A DNA stretch of 64,000 nt from Mesorhizobium tamadayense. Its GTDB lineage: Bacteria > Pseudomonadota > Alphaproteobacteria > Rhizobiales > Rhizobiaceae. The notes below the pieces were generated by a model. That model did not search any database, was not told the DNA's origin, and worked only from the letters and a program-made list of their open reading frames with translations. The position numbers and the translations under genes were made by a program. The stretch is from assembly GCF_003863365.1 (NCBI RefSeq), contig NZ_RQXT01000025.1, forward strand, positions 1 through 64,000, written 5' to 3'. Shown in pieces: positions 31,959 through 40,180 of the stretch (positions within the stretch are counted from its first letter, which is position 1; the number at the start of each line of letters is the position of its first letter).

Positions 31959-32753
31959 GTGCCCACCGAGCTCAAGCCGCTCCCGCCAGTCGACGCCATT
32001 GCCGCCCTCTTCGCACGCGGCCAGCGCCTCGACCCGTCCTTCGCCTGGCAGGATGTCTGGCAGGACACGCATGCGTCGATGTTCACGGTCGCCAAGTCGG
32101 CCGGCTTCGACATCCTGGGCGACATCTATGCCGCGCTGTTCAAGGCGCTCGCCCAGGGCAAGACCTTCCAACAGTTCGCGGCCGAGCTGACGCCGCTGCT
32201 TCAGACGAAAGGCTGGTGGGGCCAGCAGCCGGCATTCGATCCGCTCTCGGGCGAAACGCGGTGGTCGCAGCTCGGCAGCTTGCGGCGCCTCACGACCATC
32301 TTCGATGTCAACATGCGCGTCAGTTACGCCGCCGGCCATTGGGCGTCGTTCGAGCGCGTCAAGAAAGTGCGGCCGTTCCTCCGTTACGTGCACCTGGAGG
32401 GTCAGGAGCATCCTCGGCTGCTGCATCATCTGTGGCACAACACCGTGCTGCTGGTTGACCATCCCTGGTGGAACACCCATGCCTGCCCGAACGGCTGGAA
32501 CTGCCACTGCACCCTGCAGAGCCTCTCGCAACGCGACGTCGACCGCCTGGAGCGCGAGGGCGAGAAGCTGAAGTTCGAGCCGGTGCCAGGCGGCGAAACC
32601 GTCTACGTCAACCAGCGCACCGGCGAGACGACCGCGGTGCCGGACGGCATCGATCCGGGCTGGGCCTACAATCCCGGCAAGGCCGGTTTCTCGATGATCG
32701 AAAGGGCGGCCAAGGCGAAGATGGCGGGGGGCCTCTCGGATGCTGGCAGTTGA
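31959..32753 (+). CDS. MuF-like head morphogenesis protein (Mu gp30-like)
   Basis: 264 residues from a GTG. The MuF/SPP1 gp7 domain is visible: FDVNMRVSYAAGHWASFERVKKVRPFLRYVHLEGQEHPR and the closing motif NGWNCHCTLQSLSQ. Members are minor head proteins bound to the portal that help head assembly or enter the cell with DNA. Confidence 0.85.
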   Translation: MPTELKPLPPVDAIAALFARGQRLDPSFAWQDVWQDTHASMFTVAKSAGFDILGDIYAALFKALAQGKTFQQFAAELTPLLQTKGWWGQQPAFDPLSGETRWSQLGSLRRLTTIFDVNMRVSYAAGHWASFERVKKVRPFLRYVHLEGQEHPRLLHHLWHNTVLLVDHPWWNTHACPNGWNCHCTLQSLSQRDVDRLEREGEKLKFEPVPGGETVYVNQRTGETTAVPDGIDPGWAYNPGKAGFSMIERAAKAKMAGGLSDAGS

Positions 32754-33084
32754 GAGAACGACGCGACTGTTCATCAAATCGCTCCAGGATGCGTTGCCAG
32801 GCGTGCGGCTTCAGGTGTCGCGATGGCACAACATCGCCGGGCGGTGGAACTACGTCTTCATCTTCATGCCGCATCGCAGCTTCAAGGTGCGGATCTCGGA
32901 CCATGCCATCGGTATGCGACGAGCGCTCCGCGGCGAGGAAGATCTCTGCATCGTCGCCGGTCGGCTTCCGTCGAGCTGGGCCGTCTGGTTGGGCGATCTG
33001 GCGGCCATCTATCGAAGCCAGCAGCAACGCGCGGCAACCCTTCCCCGCTCCACTGGCCCGGAAAATCGACCCGTCGCGCTGTAG
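32740..33084 (+). CDS. Hypothetical phage protein downstream of MuF
   Basis: 114 residues, overlapping MuF by 14 bp. Mixed alpha/beta look (LFIKSLQDALPGVRLQVSRWHNIAGRWNYVFIFMPHRSFKVRISDH) and several Trp. It sits where Mu has gpG (assembly) in some relatives, but no similarity is recognised. Last gene before the dyad region. Confidence 0.55.
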   Translation: MLAVERTTRLFIKSLQDALPGVRLQVSRWHNIAGRWNYVFIFMPHRSFKVRISDHAIGMRRALRGEEDLCIVAGRLPSSWAVWLGDLAAIYRSQQQRAATLPRSTGPENRPVAL

Positions 33085-33287
33085 ACCCGTTCAAAACCGT
33101 TTTTAGAGCCTATCCAAGCCCCGAGCGAGGACCGGCTTGCCGGATGTTTGCCGGTCGGCTACCGTTCAGCGGCGAATAGGCCTTTCCTGCGGCCACAGCC
33201 ATCGCCTCCCGTTCGTTCCATCCGCTTTGTTTGATGGCGACCGCCGTCGCCATGCCACGCAGCGACCGAACCAGCCAATGTCCGGCG
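33085..33287. promoter_or_regulatory. Candidate late-promoter region before the head genes, with dyad element B
   Basis: The 203-bp gap holds, at 33234-33256, a copy of the dyad at 24402-24424 (21 of 23 bases, core ATGGCGACCGCCGT) with arms GGCGAC/GTCGCC. It lies 32 bp before the protease start. In Mu the late promoter PI lies at the same place. A short minus-strand frame crosses the region, but I do not think it is a gene. Confidence 0.5.
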
Positions 33288-34448
33288 ATGCACAACGCAC
33301 TCGCCGCCCTCCTTTCGGCCGCCCTGGTCGCTTCGAATTCCACTGCACTCACCTCAGCTGATGCGGATGGCGACAAGTGGGTGCAGCTGGTGCCGGCCGG
33401 AACCTTCTCCGGCCGGGCCGGCGGTGGCCCCTGGACCACGGGCGACAGGGCGTCGATGGAAACGATCGTCGCCAACACCCGTCAATATGCCGGCTCGACC
33501 GACCTGGTTATCGACTATGACCATCAGGCTGTGTTCGGCGCCGTGCCTGGTGTCGGCGGCACGGCCCGCGCCGCCGGCTGGATTAAGGAACTGCAGGCGC
33601 GCGATGACGGCATCTGGGGCCGCGTCCAATGGACGGCTGCTGCCTCGGCTGCGATCAAGGCCAGCGAGTACCGCTACCTCTCGCCGGTGTTCTTCCATGA
33701 CAAGACCTCCGGCCGCGTGCTCGCCATCCGCATGGCCGGACTAACCAACACGCCGAACCTCGACCTGGTCGCGGTCGCGGCGAGTGCGCTTCTTCCGAAC
33801 AACAACCCGACTGGAGACAACATGGACAAGATCCTGTCCGCCCTCGGCCTCGCCAAGGGCACCAATGAAGACGGCGTCGTTGCCGCCATCAACGCCCACC
33901 TGACCAGCAGCACGGCGATCGCCAGGGCTGCCGGGCTGACCGAGGCAGCGAAGCCTGAAGATGTCGTGACGGCGATCAATTCGATTGTCGCCGATCGCGC
34001 CAAGTTCGCACAGGCCGCCGGCCTGACTGCGGCCGCGAAGTCGGATGAGATCGTCACGGCGGTGCAGTCGGCGGTCGCTGGCGCCAAGCCGGATCCGACC
34101 AAGTTCGTGCCGATCGAGCAGGTGACCGCGCTGCAGAACGACGTGAAGGAGCTGCAGAAGACCTTGACGGCCGACAAGGCCGAGGAAGCCGTCAATTCGG
34201 CAATCAAGGAAGGCAAGCTGGCGCCGGCGCTGAAGGACTGGGGCCTCGATCTCTACAAGGCCGATCCCAAGAAGTTCGAAACCTTCGCCGGCAGCGCGCC
34301 GGTGCTGACGACGCCGCAGCTGAAGACGCCGAAGAAGGACGGCACTGCCGCCGAGGCGCTCACCGAGGCGCAGCTCGCCGTCTGCTCGCAGCTCGGCATC
34401 AAGCCCGAAGACTTCAAGAAGACGCTGGCCGACGAGGCGAAGGCTTAA
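33288..34448 (+). CDS. Prohead protease (Mu I-like) with C-terminal scaffold part
   Basis: 386 residues from the ATG at 33288 (MHNALAALLSAAL), chosen as the family start; the frame is open from 33231. The N-terminal part is the Mu protease I domain: WVQLVPAGTFSGRAG, TDLVIDYDHQ, AAGWIKELQARDDGIWGRVQWT and YRYLSPVFFHD. From about residue 180 the protein is helical, Ala/Lys/Glu-rich scaffold. The protease should trim scaffold during head maturation. Confidence 0.85.
   Translation: MHNALAALLSAALVASNSTALTSADADGDKWVQLVPAGTFSGRAGGGPWTTGDRASMETIVANTRQYAGSTDLVIDYDHQAVFGAVPGVGGTARAAGWIKELQARDDGIWGRVQWTAAASAAIKASEYRYLSPVFFHDKTSGRVLAIRMAGLTNTPNLDLVAVAASALLPNNNPTGDNMDKILSALGLAKGTNEDGVVAAINAHLTSSTAIARAAGLTEAAKPEDVVTAINSIVADRAKFAQAAGLTAAAKSDEIVTAVQSAVAGAKPDPTKFVPIEQVTALQNDVKELQKTLTADKAEEAVNSAIKEGKLAPALKDWGLDLYKADPKKFETFAGSAPVLTTPQLKTPKKDGTAAEALTEAQLAVCSQLGIKPEDFKKTLADEAKA
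33822..34448 (+). CDS. Head scaffold protein from an internal start (Mu Z-like)
   Basis: An in-frame ATG at 33822 (MDKILSALGLAKG) preceded by GGAG at 33812-33815 would make a 208-residue scaffold identical to the protease C-terminus. Mu makes its scaffold Z in the same way from gene I. The protein is helical with a coiled-coil middle (VTALQNDVKELQKTLTADKAEEAV). Confidence 0.6.
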   Translation: MDKILSALGLAKGTNEDGVVAAINAHLTSSTAIARAAGLTEAAKPEDVVTAINSIVADRAKFAQAAGLTAAAKSDEIVTAVQSAVAGAKPDPTKFVPIEQVTALQNDVKELQKTLTADKAEEAVNSAIKEGKLAPALKDWGLDLYKADPKKFETFAGSAPVLTTPQLKTPKKDGTAAEALTEAQLAVCSQLGIKPEDFKKTLADEAKA

Positions 34449-34509
34449 GGCCTCCGCTTCCGGCTGATCTGATCAACGGGCCAAGCGCCCAGCCAAAGGA
34501 CCGATTTCG

Positions 34510-35298
34510 ATGACTGCTCTTGCCCAGGACCGCAACACCTCTCAGCTGATCGGCGCCATGCTGTCGGCCAGCGTCGCCGCCGCCGTGCTGATCTATGGCG
34601 GCTCGATCGTCATGCGCAATTCGGCCGGCGACGTCACCAAGGGCCAGACCGCCCTCGGTCTCATCGGCGTCGGCATCGCCAACCACCGCGTCGACAATTC
34701 CGACGGCGCGGCGGGCGACGAAGACATCGACGTCCTGCAGGGTGTCTTCAAGGTGGCGAACTCGGCGGCGGCGGACGCAATCACCGCTGCCGATATCGGC
34801 AAGCCCTGCTACGCAGTCGACGATCAGACGGTCGCCAAGACCAACGGTCTGACCGCTGGCCTCGCAACCAGGTCGCCGGCCGGCGTCATCGTCGGCGTCG
34901 AGGCGACCGGCGTCCAGGTTCTCTTCAACGAAGCGATCCTGCGGGCGGTACTCAGCGGCGACCGGATCATCGTCCCGGTCCGCGTCACGACCCTGGTCGG
35001 CGCGGGCGTCTACCGCGTGATCTCGCCGGTCGCCGGCAAGGTGCTCAGCATCGGTTCGATCATCGAGGGCGTGCTGACCACCGGGGATGCCACGCTGACC
35101 GGCAAGATCGGCGGCGCCGCGATCACCACCGGCGTCATCACCATCACCCAGGCCGGCTCGGCCGCCGGCGACAAGGACTATGCAGCGCCCACGGCGGCCA
35201 ACACCGTCGCTGCCGGCGACGAGCTGTCCCTGACGGTGGGCGGCACCAACGCCACCGCATCCGCCGCCAACTGCTTCTTCGAAATCGAGCGCGCCTAG
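34510..35298 (+). CDS. Probable capsid decoration protein (DUF2190-like)
   Basis: 262 residues, beta-rich. KGQTALGLIGVGIANHRVDNSDGAAGDEDIDVLQGVFKVAN and DIGKPCYAVDDQTV...RSPAGVIVGVEATGVQVLF resemble cement/decoration proteins that stabilise expanded heads; the second half looks like a further beta domain. It lies between scaffold and major capsid gene. Confidence 0.6.
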   Translation: MTALAQDRNTSQLIGAMLSASVAAAVLIYGGSIVMRNSAGDVTKGQTALGLIGVGIANHRVDNSDGAAGDEDIDVLQGVFKVANSAAADAITAADIGKPCYAVDDQTVAKTNGLTAGLATRSPAGVIVGVEATGVQVLFNEAILRAVLSGDRIIVPVRVTTLVGAGVYRVISPVAGKVLSIGSIIEGVLTTGDATLTGKIGGAAITTGVITITQAGSAAGDKDYAAPTAANTVAAGDELSLTVGGTNATASAANCFFEIERA

Positions 35299-35336
35299 TC
35301 CGGGCGCGCTCCGCAACGCAACAAGGATCTGCACCT

Positions 35337-36230
35337 ATGCTCGTCAATGCCGCCAATCTCGACGCGCTGCGCGCCGGCTTCTCGACCGCCTTCCAGGCCG
35401 GTCTCGGCCAGGCGCCCAGCCAGTGGCAGCGCATCGCCACCCGCTTCACCTCGACCACGCGTTCCAACAAGTACGGCTGGCTGGGCGACCTGCCGGGCAT
35501 GCGCGAATGGATCGGCCCGCGCCAGGTGCATGGTCTCAAGCAGTACGACTACGCCATCGAGAACAAGCCCTACGAAGAGACGATCGGCGTCGACCGCGAC
35601 GACATCGAGGACGACAACCTCGGCATCTACGCGCCGCGTTTCACCGCCATGGGCCGGGCGGTCGGTTCCAGCAAGGACACGCTGGTCTTCGGCGCGCTGA
35701 AGGCCGGGTTCGCCACCGAGTGCTATGACGATCAGTATTTCTTCGACACCGACCACGTCGTCCTCGACGCGGACGGCGCCGAGACCTCCGTCGCCAACAC
35801 CGATGGCGGCGCCGGCACGCCCTGGTTCCTCATCGACAGCAAGCAGCCGATCAATCCGCTGATCCTGCAGGTCCGCAAGGAAGCCCAGTTCGTCAGCAAG
35901 GACCGTCCGGAAGACGACAACGTCTTCATGAACAAGCAGTTCCTCTACGGAGCTGACGGCCGCTGGGCGGTCGGATTCGGCTTCTGGCAGTGGTGCTGGG
36001 GTTCCAAGCAGACGCTCGACGCGACGCACTACGCCACGGCGCGCGCCGCCCTGTCGTCCATGAAGGGCGACTATGGCCGGCCGATCGGCGTCATGCCGGA
36101 CCTGCTGGTCGTTCCCCCGTCGCTCGAAAGCGCCGCCCGCAAGATCGTCAATTCCGACTATGCCGCCGGCGGCGAGACCAACGAGTGGAAGGGCACCGCC
36201 GAGCTGCTCGTCGTTCCCTGGCTGGCCTGA
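35337..36230 (+). CDS. Major capsid protein (Mu gpT-like)
   Basis: 297 residues matching the Mu T head subunit: NLDALRAGFSTAFQAGLG at the start, YGWLGDLPGMREWIGPRQVHGLKQYDYAIENKPYEETIGVDRDDIEDD, and late GVMPDLLVVPPSLE and WKGTAELLVVPWLA. Expected HK97 fold. A strong terminator follows at 36250-36287. Confidence 0.9.
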   Translation: MLVNAANLDALRAGFSTAFQAGLGQAPSQWQRIATRFTSTTRSNKYGWLGDLPGMREWIGPRQVHGLKQYDYAIENKPYEETIGVDRDDIEDDNLGIYAPRFTAMGRAVGSSKDTLVFGALKAGFATECYDDQYFFDTDHVVLDADGAETSVANTDGGAGTPWFLIDSKQPINPLILQVRKEAQFVSKDRPEDDNVFMNKQFLYGADGRWAVGFGFWQWCWGSKQTLDATHYATARAALSSMKGDYGRPIGVMPDLLVVPPSLESAARKIVNSDYAAGGETNEWKGTAELLVVPWLA

Positions 36231-36249
36231 TCGGCCCGGAACCTTTTCA

Positions 36250-36287
36250 CCTGCCGGCATCACCCCAACGGATGCCGGCAGGTCTTT
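36250..36287 (+). terminator. Intrinsic terminator after the major capsid gene
   Basis: CCTGCCGGCAT (36250-36260) and ATGCCGGCAGG (36272-36282) form a perfect 11-bp stem with an 11-base loop, followed by TCTTT. It starts 20 bp after the capsid stop. Confidence 0.75.
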
Positions 36288-36323
36288 CGGAAGCAGTTGG
36301 GTCAATGTCCAAGAGGAAATCCG

Positions 36324-36632
36324 ATGAAGCTCTTTCGATCTCTTCAGTTTTTATGCCTGGCATCTGCCGTCGCGTTCGTTGCCGTTGCCAGCGCCGGCGG
36401 CGAGATCTACTTGCCTCGCCCTTCCAGCTGGGCAGGTGCTGCCGACTGGCTCACCGCCAGTGTCGTCGCCGATGCCATGCGCGATGTCACGATCGTCCTG
36501 GCGATGCTGGTGATTTCGTTGCTGGTGTTTGCCTCCGGGATCATTGCCGGTGACTGGAGGCGCGAGCGCCACCTCAGCCGTCATGTCGATCCGCAGCACT
36601 TCTCCGGGCTTGGCCGATCTCCACCTGGTTGA
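36324..36632 (+). CDS. Two-helix membrane protein in the head region
   Basis: 102 residues from the ATG behind GAGGAAA. An N-terminal hydrophobic stretch (LQFLCLASAVAFVAVASAGG) may be a signal peptide or helix; a second lies at about 56-78 (VTIVLAMLVISLLVFASGIIAG). Unknown function; unusual among structural genes, and flanked by two terminators, so it may be an independent cargo gene. Confidence 0.55.
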   Translation: MKLFRSLQFLCLASAVAFVAVASAGGEIYLPRPSSWAGAADWLTASVVADAMRDVTIVLAMLVISLLVFASGIIAGDWRRERHLSRHVDPQHFSGLGRSPPG

Positions 36633-36654
36633 CCGTAGACCTGCCGAAGATCCT

Positions 36655-36677
36655 GCCGGCCTCGGCCGGCGGGTTTT
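36655..36677 (+). terminator. Hairpin with GGGTTTT
   Basis: GCCGGC-CTCG-GCCGGC (36655-36670) is followed by GGGTTTT, a compact terminator-like element 23 bp after the membrane-protein stop. Confidence 0.55.
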
Positions 36678-36730
36678 CGAAAAGCAGCCGCCCGGCTCCT
36701 TTTCAAAGACCCGAAAACGAGGATTGAACG

Positions 36731-37312
36731 ATGGCAAAATCCGCCAAGACTTCGAAGCTGATCGTCCAGCCGGAGACCACCTTCTCCGAACAGCCGTCGT
36801 CCGCGAACGAGAAGCTGATTTCAGAGGGCGCCGCCGCCAACACGGCAAAGCCCACCCCGGCGGCTGGGCTTGATGCCGCCGGGCGTTCATCCGAGCCGGC
36901 GGCAAGCCTCGCTGGTCCGGATGCCCCGTTGCCGGGAGCGGCGACGGGGACCAATTCGACGGATGATCCCCCCGAGAGCGACGACCAGGGCGGAGCGGGC
37001 AATACGGCCGGCTCCGCAGGATCGGCCGAGTTCGATATGGATGCGATGTTCCCGCCGGCAGCCGATCGGCCGGACGCCGAAGCGGAATTCCGCGCCAAGT
37101 TCCCGCGTCTCACGGCGGCCTTCGAGGCATGGCATGCGGAGCACGGCGAACCGGTGACCGGGCTGCGCATCAAGTCGAAGGTCGATGGGTTCCGGCGGGG
37201 TGGCATGGCCCATTCCAAGGCGCCGACCGAACATCCGGCCGAAGCCTTCGCCGGCCCCGAGCAACTGGAGGCAATCTTCGCCGAGCCGAACCTGACGGTG
37301 GAGCTGATCTGA
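36731..37312 (+). CDS. Mu gp35-like (FluMu HI1506-related) protein
   Basis: 193 residues. The first two thirds are low-complexity (Ala, Ser, Pro, Asp, Gly). The C-terminal 45 residues carry the gp35-type end: GFRRGGMAHSKAPTEHPAEAFAGPEQLEAIFAEPNLTVELI, a small domain seen at this place in Mu-like phages. Possibly involved in head completion. Confidence 0.7.
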   Translation: MAKSAKTSKLIVQPETTFSEQPSSANEKLISEGAAANTAKPTPAAGLDAAGRSSEPAASLAGPDAPLPGAATGTNSTDDPPESDDQGGAGNTAGSAGSAEFDMDAMFPPAADRPDAEAEFRAKFPRLTAAFEAWHAEHGEPVTGLRIKSKVDGFRRGGMAHSKAPTEHPAEAFAGPEQLEAIFAEPNLTVELI

Positions 37313-37338
37313 AGTTCAATAAGCAAGGGAAAGAACCG

Positions 37339-37527
37339 ATGACTACAACCGTCAAAGTCCACGTGAACGGCAACTATCGCGCCACGGTGCAACACATCCT
37401 CGACGGCCAGCCATACGGCGAGCCTATCGCGGTCAATCCACAGGAGGAGAAGTCGTTCAACCTCCACCATGGCAAGGACAACTCCTTTTCGGTCTACGAG
37501 GAATACCTCGGCGACAAGCAGGCCTAG
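37339..37527 (+). CDS. Small hypothetical phage protein
   Basis: 62 residues from the ATG at 37339 after AAGGGAAAGAACC. Beta-rich (VKVHVNGNYRATVQHILDGQPYGEPIAV). Lies between the gp35- and gp36-like genes. Function unknown. Confidence 0.6.
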   Translation: MTTTVKVHVNGNYRATVQHILDGQPYGEPIAVNPQEEKSFNLHHGKDNSFSVYEEYLGDKQA

Positions 37528-37536
37528 CACCGCACC

Positions 37537-37968
37537 ATGACTTACGCCGTCAGCCAGGATCTGGTCGACCGCTTCGGCTCTACCGAGCTCGAGCAGCTGA
37601 CCGACCGGACGAATGTCCCGCCGAGCACGATCGACGCGGTCGTGGTCGGCCGGGCGCTTGCCGACGCTGACGGCATGATCGACGGCTATATCGGCAAGCA
37701 GTATTCGCTGCCGCTGACCGTGGTGCCGCCCATCCTGGTGAAGATCGCCGCCGATCTCGCGCGCTACTTCCTGCATGGCGAGGCGGCCGACAAGGACTCG
37801 ATCGTCACCCGCAACTACAACAACGCGATCGCTTGGCTGATCAATGTGTCCAAGGGCCTGGTCGCGATCGATGACGGCGGCGCGCTGCCCGAGCAGGCCG
37901 GCGGCGGCGCGATCAAGACCAGCGCACCGAACCGTGTCTTCACCCGCGACAGCCTGAAGGGGTTTTGA
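37537..37968 (+). CDS. DUF1320 head-tail connector (Mu gp36-like)
   Basis: 143 residues with the DUF1320 pattern: YAVSQDLVDRFGSTELEQLTDR, then ALADADGMIDGYIGKQYSLPL and PPILVKIAADLARYFLHG. Members are adaptor proteins stacked on the portal. TGATGG overlap with the next gene. Confidence 0.85.
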   Translation: MTYAVSQDLVDRFGSTELEQLTDRTNVPPSTIDAVVVGRALADADGMIDGYIGKQYSLPLTVVPPILVKIAADLARYFLHGEAADKDSIVTRNYNNAIAWLINVSKGLVAIDDGGALPEQAGGGAIKTSAPNRVFTRDSLKGF

Positions 37969-38558
37969 TGGCCACCGAGGGCATCCAGCTTCGCGTCGTC
38001 GACCAGGCCGTGCTTGCGACGCTCGACCGCCTCGATCGCCTGGCCGATCATCCGGCGCCGATCATGTCGGCGATCGCCGCCTTCCTGGTCACGACGACAC
38101 AGCGCCATTTCGAGCGCGAGACGGGCCCGGCCGGCAAATGGCAGCCGCTCAGCCCGCGCACCGCCGCCCGCCGCATCGGCCGCCGGCAGCGTGGCACCGG
38201 GCACATCCTGCGCGACACCACCCGGCTCTATAGCTCGATCACCGGCGAAGCGACCGACACCGAGGCGGCAGTGGGCACCAACCTGCTCTATGCCGCGATC
38301 CATCAGCTCGGTGGCGAGGTGAAGATCCCGGCTCGTGAGCAGGACATTCACCTCGGGCGCACCAATCGCGGCAAGCGGTTCGTCAAGGCGTCGGCAAAGC
38401 GCAAGGAGACGATGCGCGTCCAGATCGGCGCCCACACCATCACCATTCCGGTGCGGCCCTACCTCTACCTGAGCGACGAGGAAAGCGCCGAGATCATCCA
38501 TATTGCCGAGGACGCGCTGCGCGCTGAGGCCGACCAGGATTCGGGAGCCCGGCCGTGA
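37968..38558 (+). CDS. Virion morphogenesis protein (Mu gpG-like)
   Basis: 196 residues. HFERETGPAGKWQPLSPRTAARR, then GHILRDTTRLYSSITGEATDTEAAVGTNLLYAAIHQLGG and RPYLYLSDEE are the core of the phage virion morphogenesis (gpG/HK97 gp10-like) family, a neck or tail-completion protein. Confidence 0.85.
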   Translation: MATEGIQLRVVDQAVLATLDRLDRLADHPAPIMSAIAAFLVTTTQRHFERETGPAGKWQPLSPRTAARRIGRRQRGTGHILRDTTRLYSSITGEATDTEAAVGTNLLYAAIHQLGGEVKIPAREQDIHLGRTNRGKRFVKASAKRKETMRVQIGAHTITIPVRPYLYLSDEESAEIIHIAEDALRAEADQDSGARP

Positions 38559-38992
38559 CGATCAACGCCGAGATCCAGCAGCTCCTGAAGGACATCGACC
38601 CGCCGGTGTTCCGCCTGGTCGAAGGCGCGGCTGCATACTCGGCTTTGAGCGGCGAGCCCAAGGCAATGCCGGCGGCCTACGTGGTGACCGAGGAAGAGGT
38701 CAGCGGCGCCAATGAGCGCATGACCGGCCCGGTGCTGCAGCGGACCGAGGCCGATATCGCCGTGATCATCGTCACGCGCAACGTCTCCGACAACTCGGGC
38801 GGCGCCGCGGCTGACGACATCGAGACGTTGAAGGAAAAGGTTCGCAGCAAGCTGATCGGCTATGTGCCGACCGCAAGCCAGGACGGCGAGCCGATCACCC
38901 ACACCGCCGGGAACCTTTTGCGCATGAAATCCGGCGTCGTCTGGCAGCGCGAGCTGTTCGGTGCCGCCTACTACCAAGAGGAGCAGTCATGA
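38555..38992 (+). CDS. Tail terminator-like protein (Mu gp37-like)
   Basis: 145 residues from a GTG (GTGA overlap). MTINAEIQQLLKDIDPPVFRLVEGAAAYSAL, PAAYVVTEEEV and AVIIVTRNVSDNSGG...IETLKEKVRSKLIGYVP fit the gp37/tail-terminator group. It should cap the tail tube and join it to the head. Confidence 0.75.
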   Translation: MTINAEIQQLLKDIDPPVFRLVEGAAAYSALSGEPKAMPAAYVVTEEEVSGANERMTGPVLQRTEADIAVIIVTRNVSDNSGGAAADDIETLKEKVRSKLIGYVPTASQDGEPITHTAGNLLRMKSGVVWQRELFGAAYYQEEQS

Positions 38993-39183
38993 AACCTTAT
39001 GAGCCACGGCTCGCCGGCCGGCATGTCCGTTCTACGCCGACTGGCAAGCTCGTCCGCGAGGGCGAGTTTACCGACCCCAACGCTACCGCCGCCCCGCCGG
39101 CCGAGCAGCCCGCGGCCGAGGCGGGCGAACAGATACCGGCCGCTGAGCCCGTCTCCGCGCCGACTGCCAGGAAAGGCAAGTAA
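38989..39183 (+). CDS. Small hypothetical tail-region protein (DUF2635-like position)
   Basis: 64 residues; ATGA overlap. The start YEPRLAGRHVRSTPTGKLVREGEFTDP is reminiscent of small Mu gp38-type (DUF2635) proteins, the tail is Ala/Pro/Glu-rich. Weak assignment from position and start only. Confidence 0.5.
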   Translation: MKPYEPRLAGRHVRSTPTGKLVREGEFTDPNATAAPPAEQPAAEAGEQIPAAEPVSAPTARKGK

Positions 39184-39185
39184 CC

Positions 39186-40112
39186 ATGGCCCGTTTTTAC
39201 CGCAAGCTCGCCATCCTGACGAAGGTCGAAACCGTCTACGGCACCGATCCGGTGCCTACTGGCGCGGCCAACGCCATGCTGGTCACCAATGTGACCGTCA
39301 CGCCCTTGGCCGGCGACCAGGTCTCGCGGGACCTGTTCCTGCCTTATCTCGGCCAGCAGGGCGTGATCCTCGTCGGAACCTACACCGAGCTGAAGTTCGA
39401 CGTCGAAATCGCCGGTGCCGGTGCTGCCGGCGACGTCCCGAAATACGGCGTGCTGATGCGAGCCTGCGGCCTGGGCGAGACGGTCACCGTCGCCACCGAC
39501 GTTCAATATGAGCCGCTCTCGAGCAGCTTCGAAGCCGTCACGCACTACTTCATGCACGATGGAGTGAAGCATGCCATGGTCGGCGGCCGCGGCAGCGTGA
39601 GCGTCAGCCTCGTTCCCAAGCAGATCCCGCATTACACCCTCAGCTTCAAGGGGCTGCTTGGACCAATAACCGACGCGGCTATGCCGACAACCGACTTCAC
39701 CGGGTTCCAGACGCCGGTGCCGGTATCGAAGGCTAACACGACCATGTCGCTGCACGGCTGGACGGCCGTGGCCGAGAGCTTGATGCTGGATCTCGCCAAC
39801 CAGGTGGAACCGCGGTTCCTGATCGGCGACGAGAACATCCAGCTGGTCGACCGCAACCCGAGCGGTACCGCCGTCGTCGAGGCACGATCGCTGGCGACGA
39901 TCGACTGGTTCACCCGCGCCCAGGCCCGCACACGCGGTGCGCTGGCGGTGCAGCACGGCACGGTGGCGGGCAACATCGTCAAGTTCGACGCGCCTGCCGT
40001 CGAGGTCGGTCGGCCCACCGAAGGCCAGACCCAGAAGATCATCAACTATTCGCTGCCGCTCATGCTCTGCACCGATGCCGGCGACGACGAGTTCAAGATC
40101 ACCGTGATGTAG
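39186..40112 (+). CDS. Tail tube protein (siphovirus type)
   Basis: 308 residues: ARFYRKLAILTKVETVYGTDPVPTGAANAMLVTNVTVTPL is the typical start of major tail proteins of B3/D3112-like phages, followed by beta-rich sequence (VEIAGAGAAGDVPKYGVLMRACG). No sheath gene precedes it, so the tail is likely non-contractile. A strong terminator begins three bases after the stop. Confidence 0.8.
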   Translation: MARFYRKLAILTKVETVYGTDPVPTGAANAMLVTNVTVTPLAGDQVSRDLFLPYLGQQGVILVGTYTELKFDVEIAGAGAAGDVPKYGVLMRACGLGETVTVATDVQYEPLSSSFEAVTHYFMHDGVKHAMVGGRGSVSVSLVPKQIPHYTLSFKGLLGPITDAAMPTTDFTGFQTPVPVSKANTTMSLHGWTAVAESLMLDLANQVEPRFLIGDENIQLVDRNPSGTAVVEARSLATIDWFTRAQARTRGALAVQHGTVAGNIVKFDAPAVEVGRPTEGQTQKIINYSLPLMLCTDAGDDEFKITVM

Positions 40113-40114
40113 AC

Positions 40115-40141
40115 GGCGGCGGCTCCGGCCGCCGCCTCTTT
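40115..40141 (+). terminator. Intrinsic terminator after the tail tube gene
   Basis: GGCGGCGGC (40115-40123) pairs with GCCGCCGCC (40128-40136) over a four-base loop, followed by TCTTT. It would lower expression of the chaperones and tape measure relative to the abundant tube protein. Confidence 0.75.
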
Positions 40142-40180
40142 CAACGCCCCCTAAAAGTCCCCTTTGAAAGGTTCCTTCGC

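Noticed and set aside
33110..33478. Minus-strand frame across the gap before the protease gene
   Set aside because: It overlaps the protease start, lacks a ribosome site, and owes its length to the dyad and GC content.
38989..40112. Search for a tail sheath gene (contractile tail)
   Set aside because: No sheath-like protein between the terminator-like gene and the tube; gene order fits a siphovirus-type tail.
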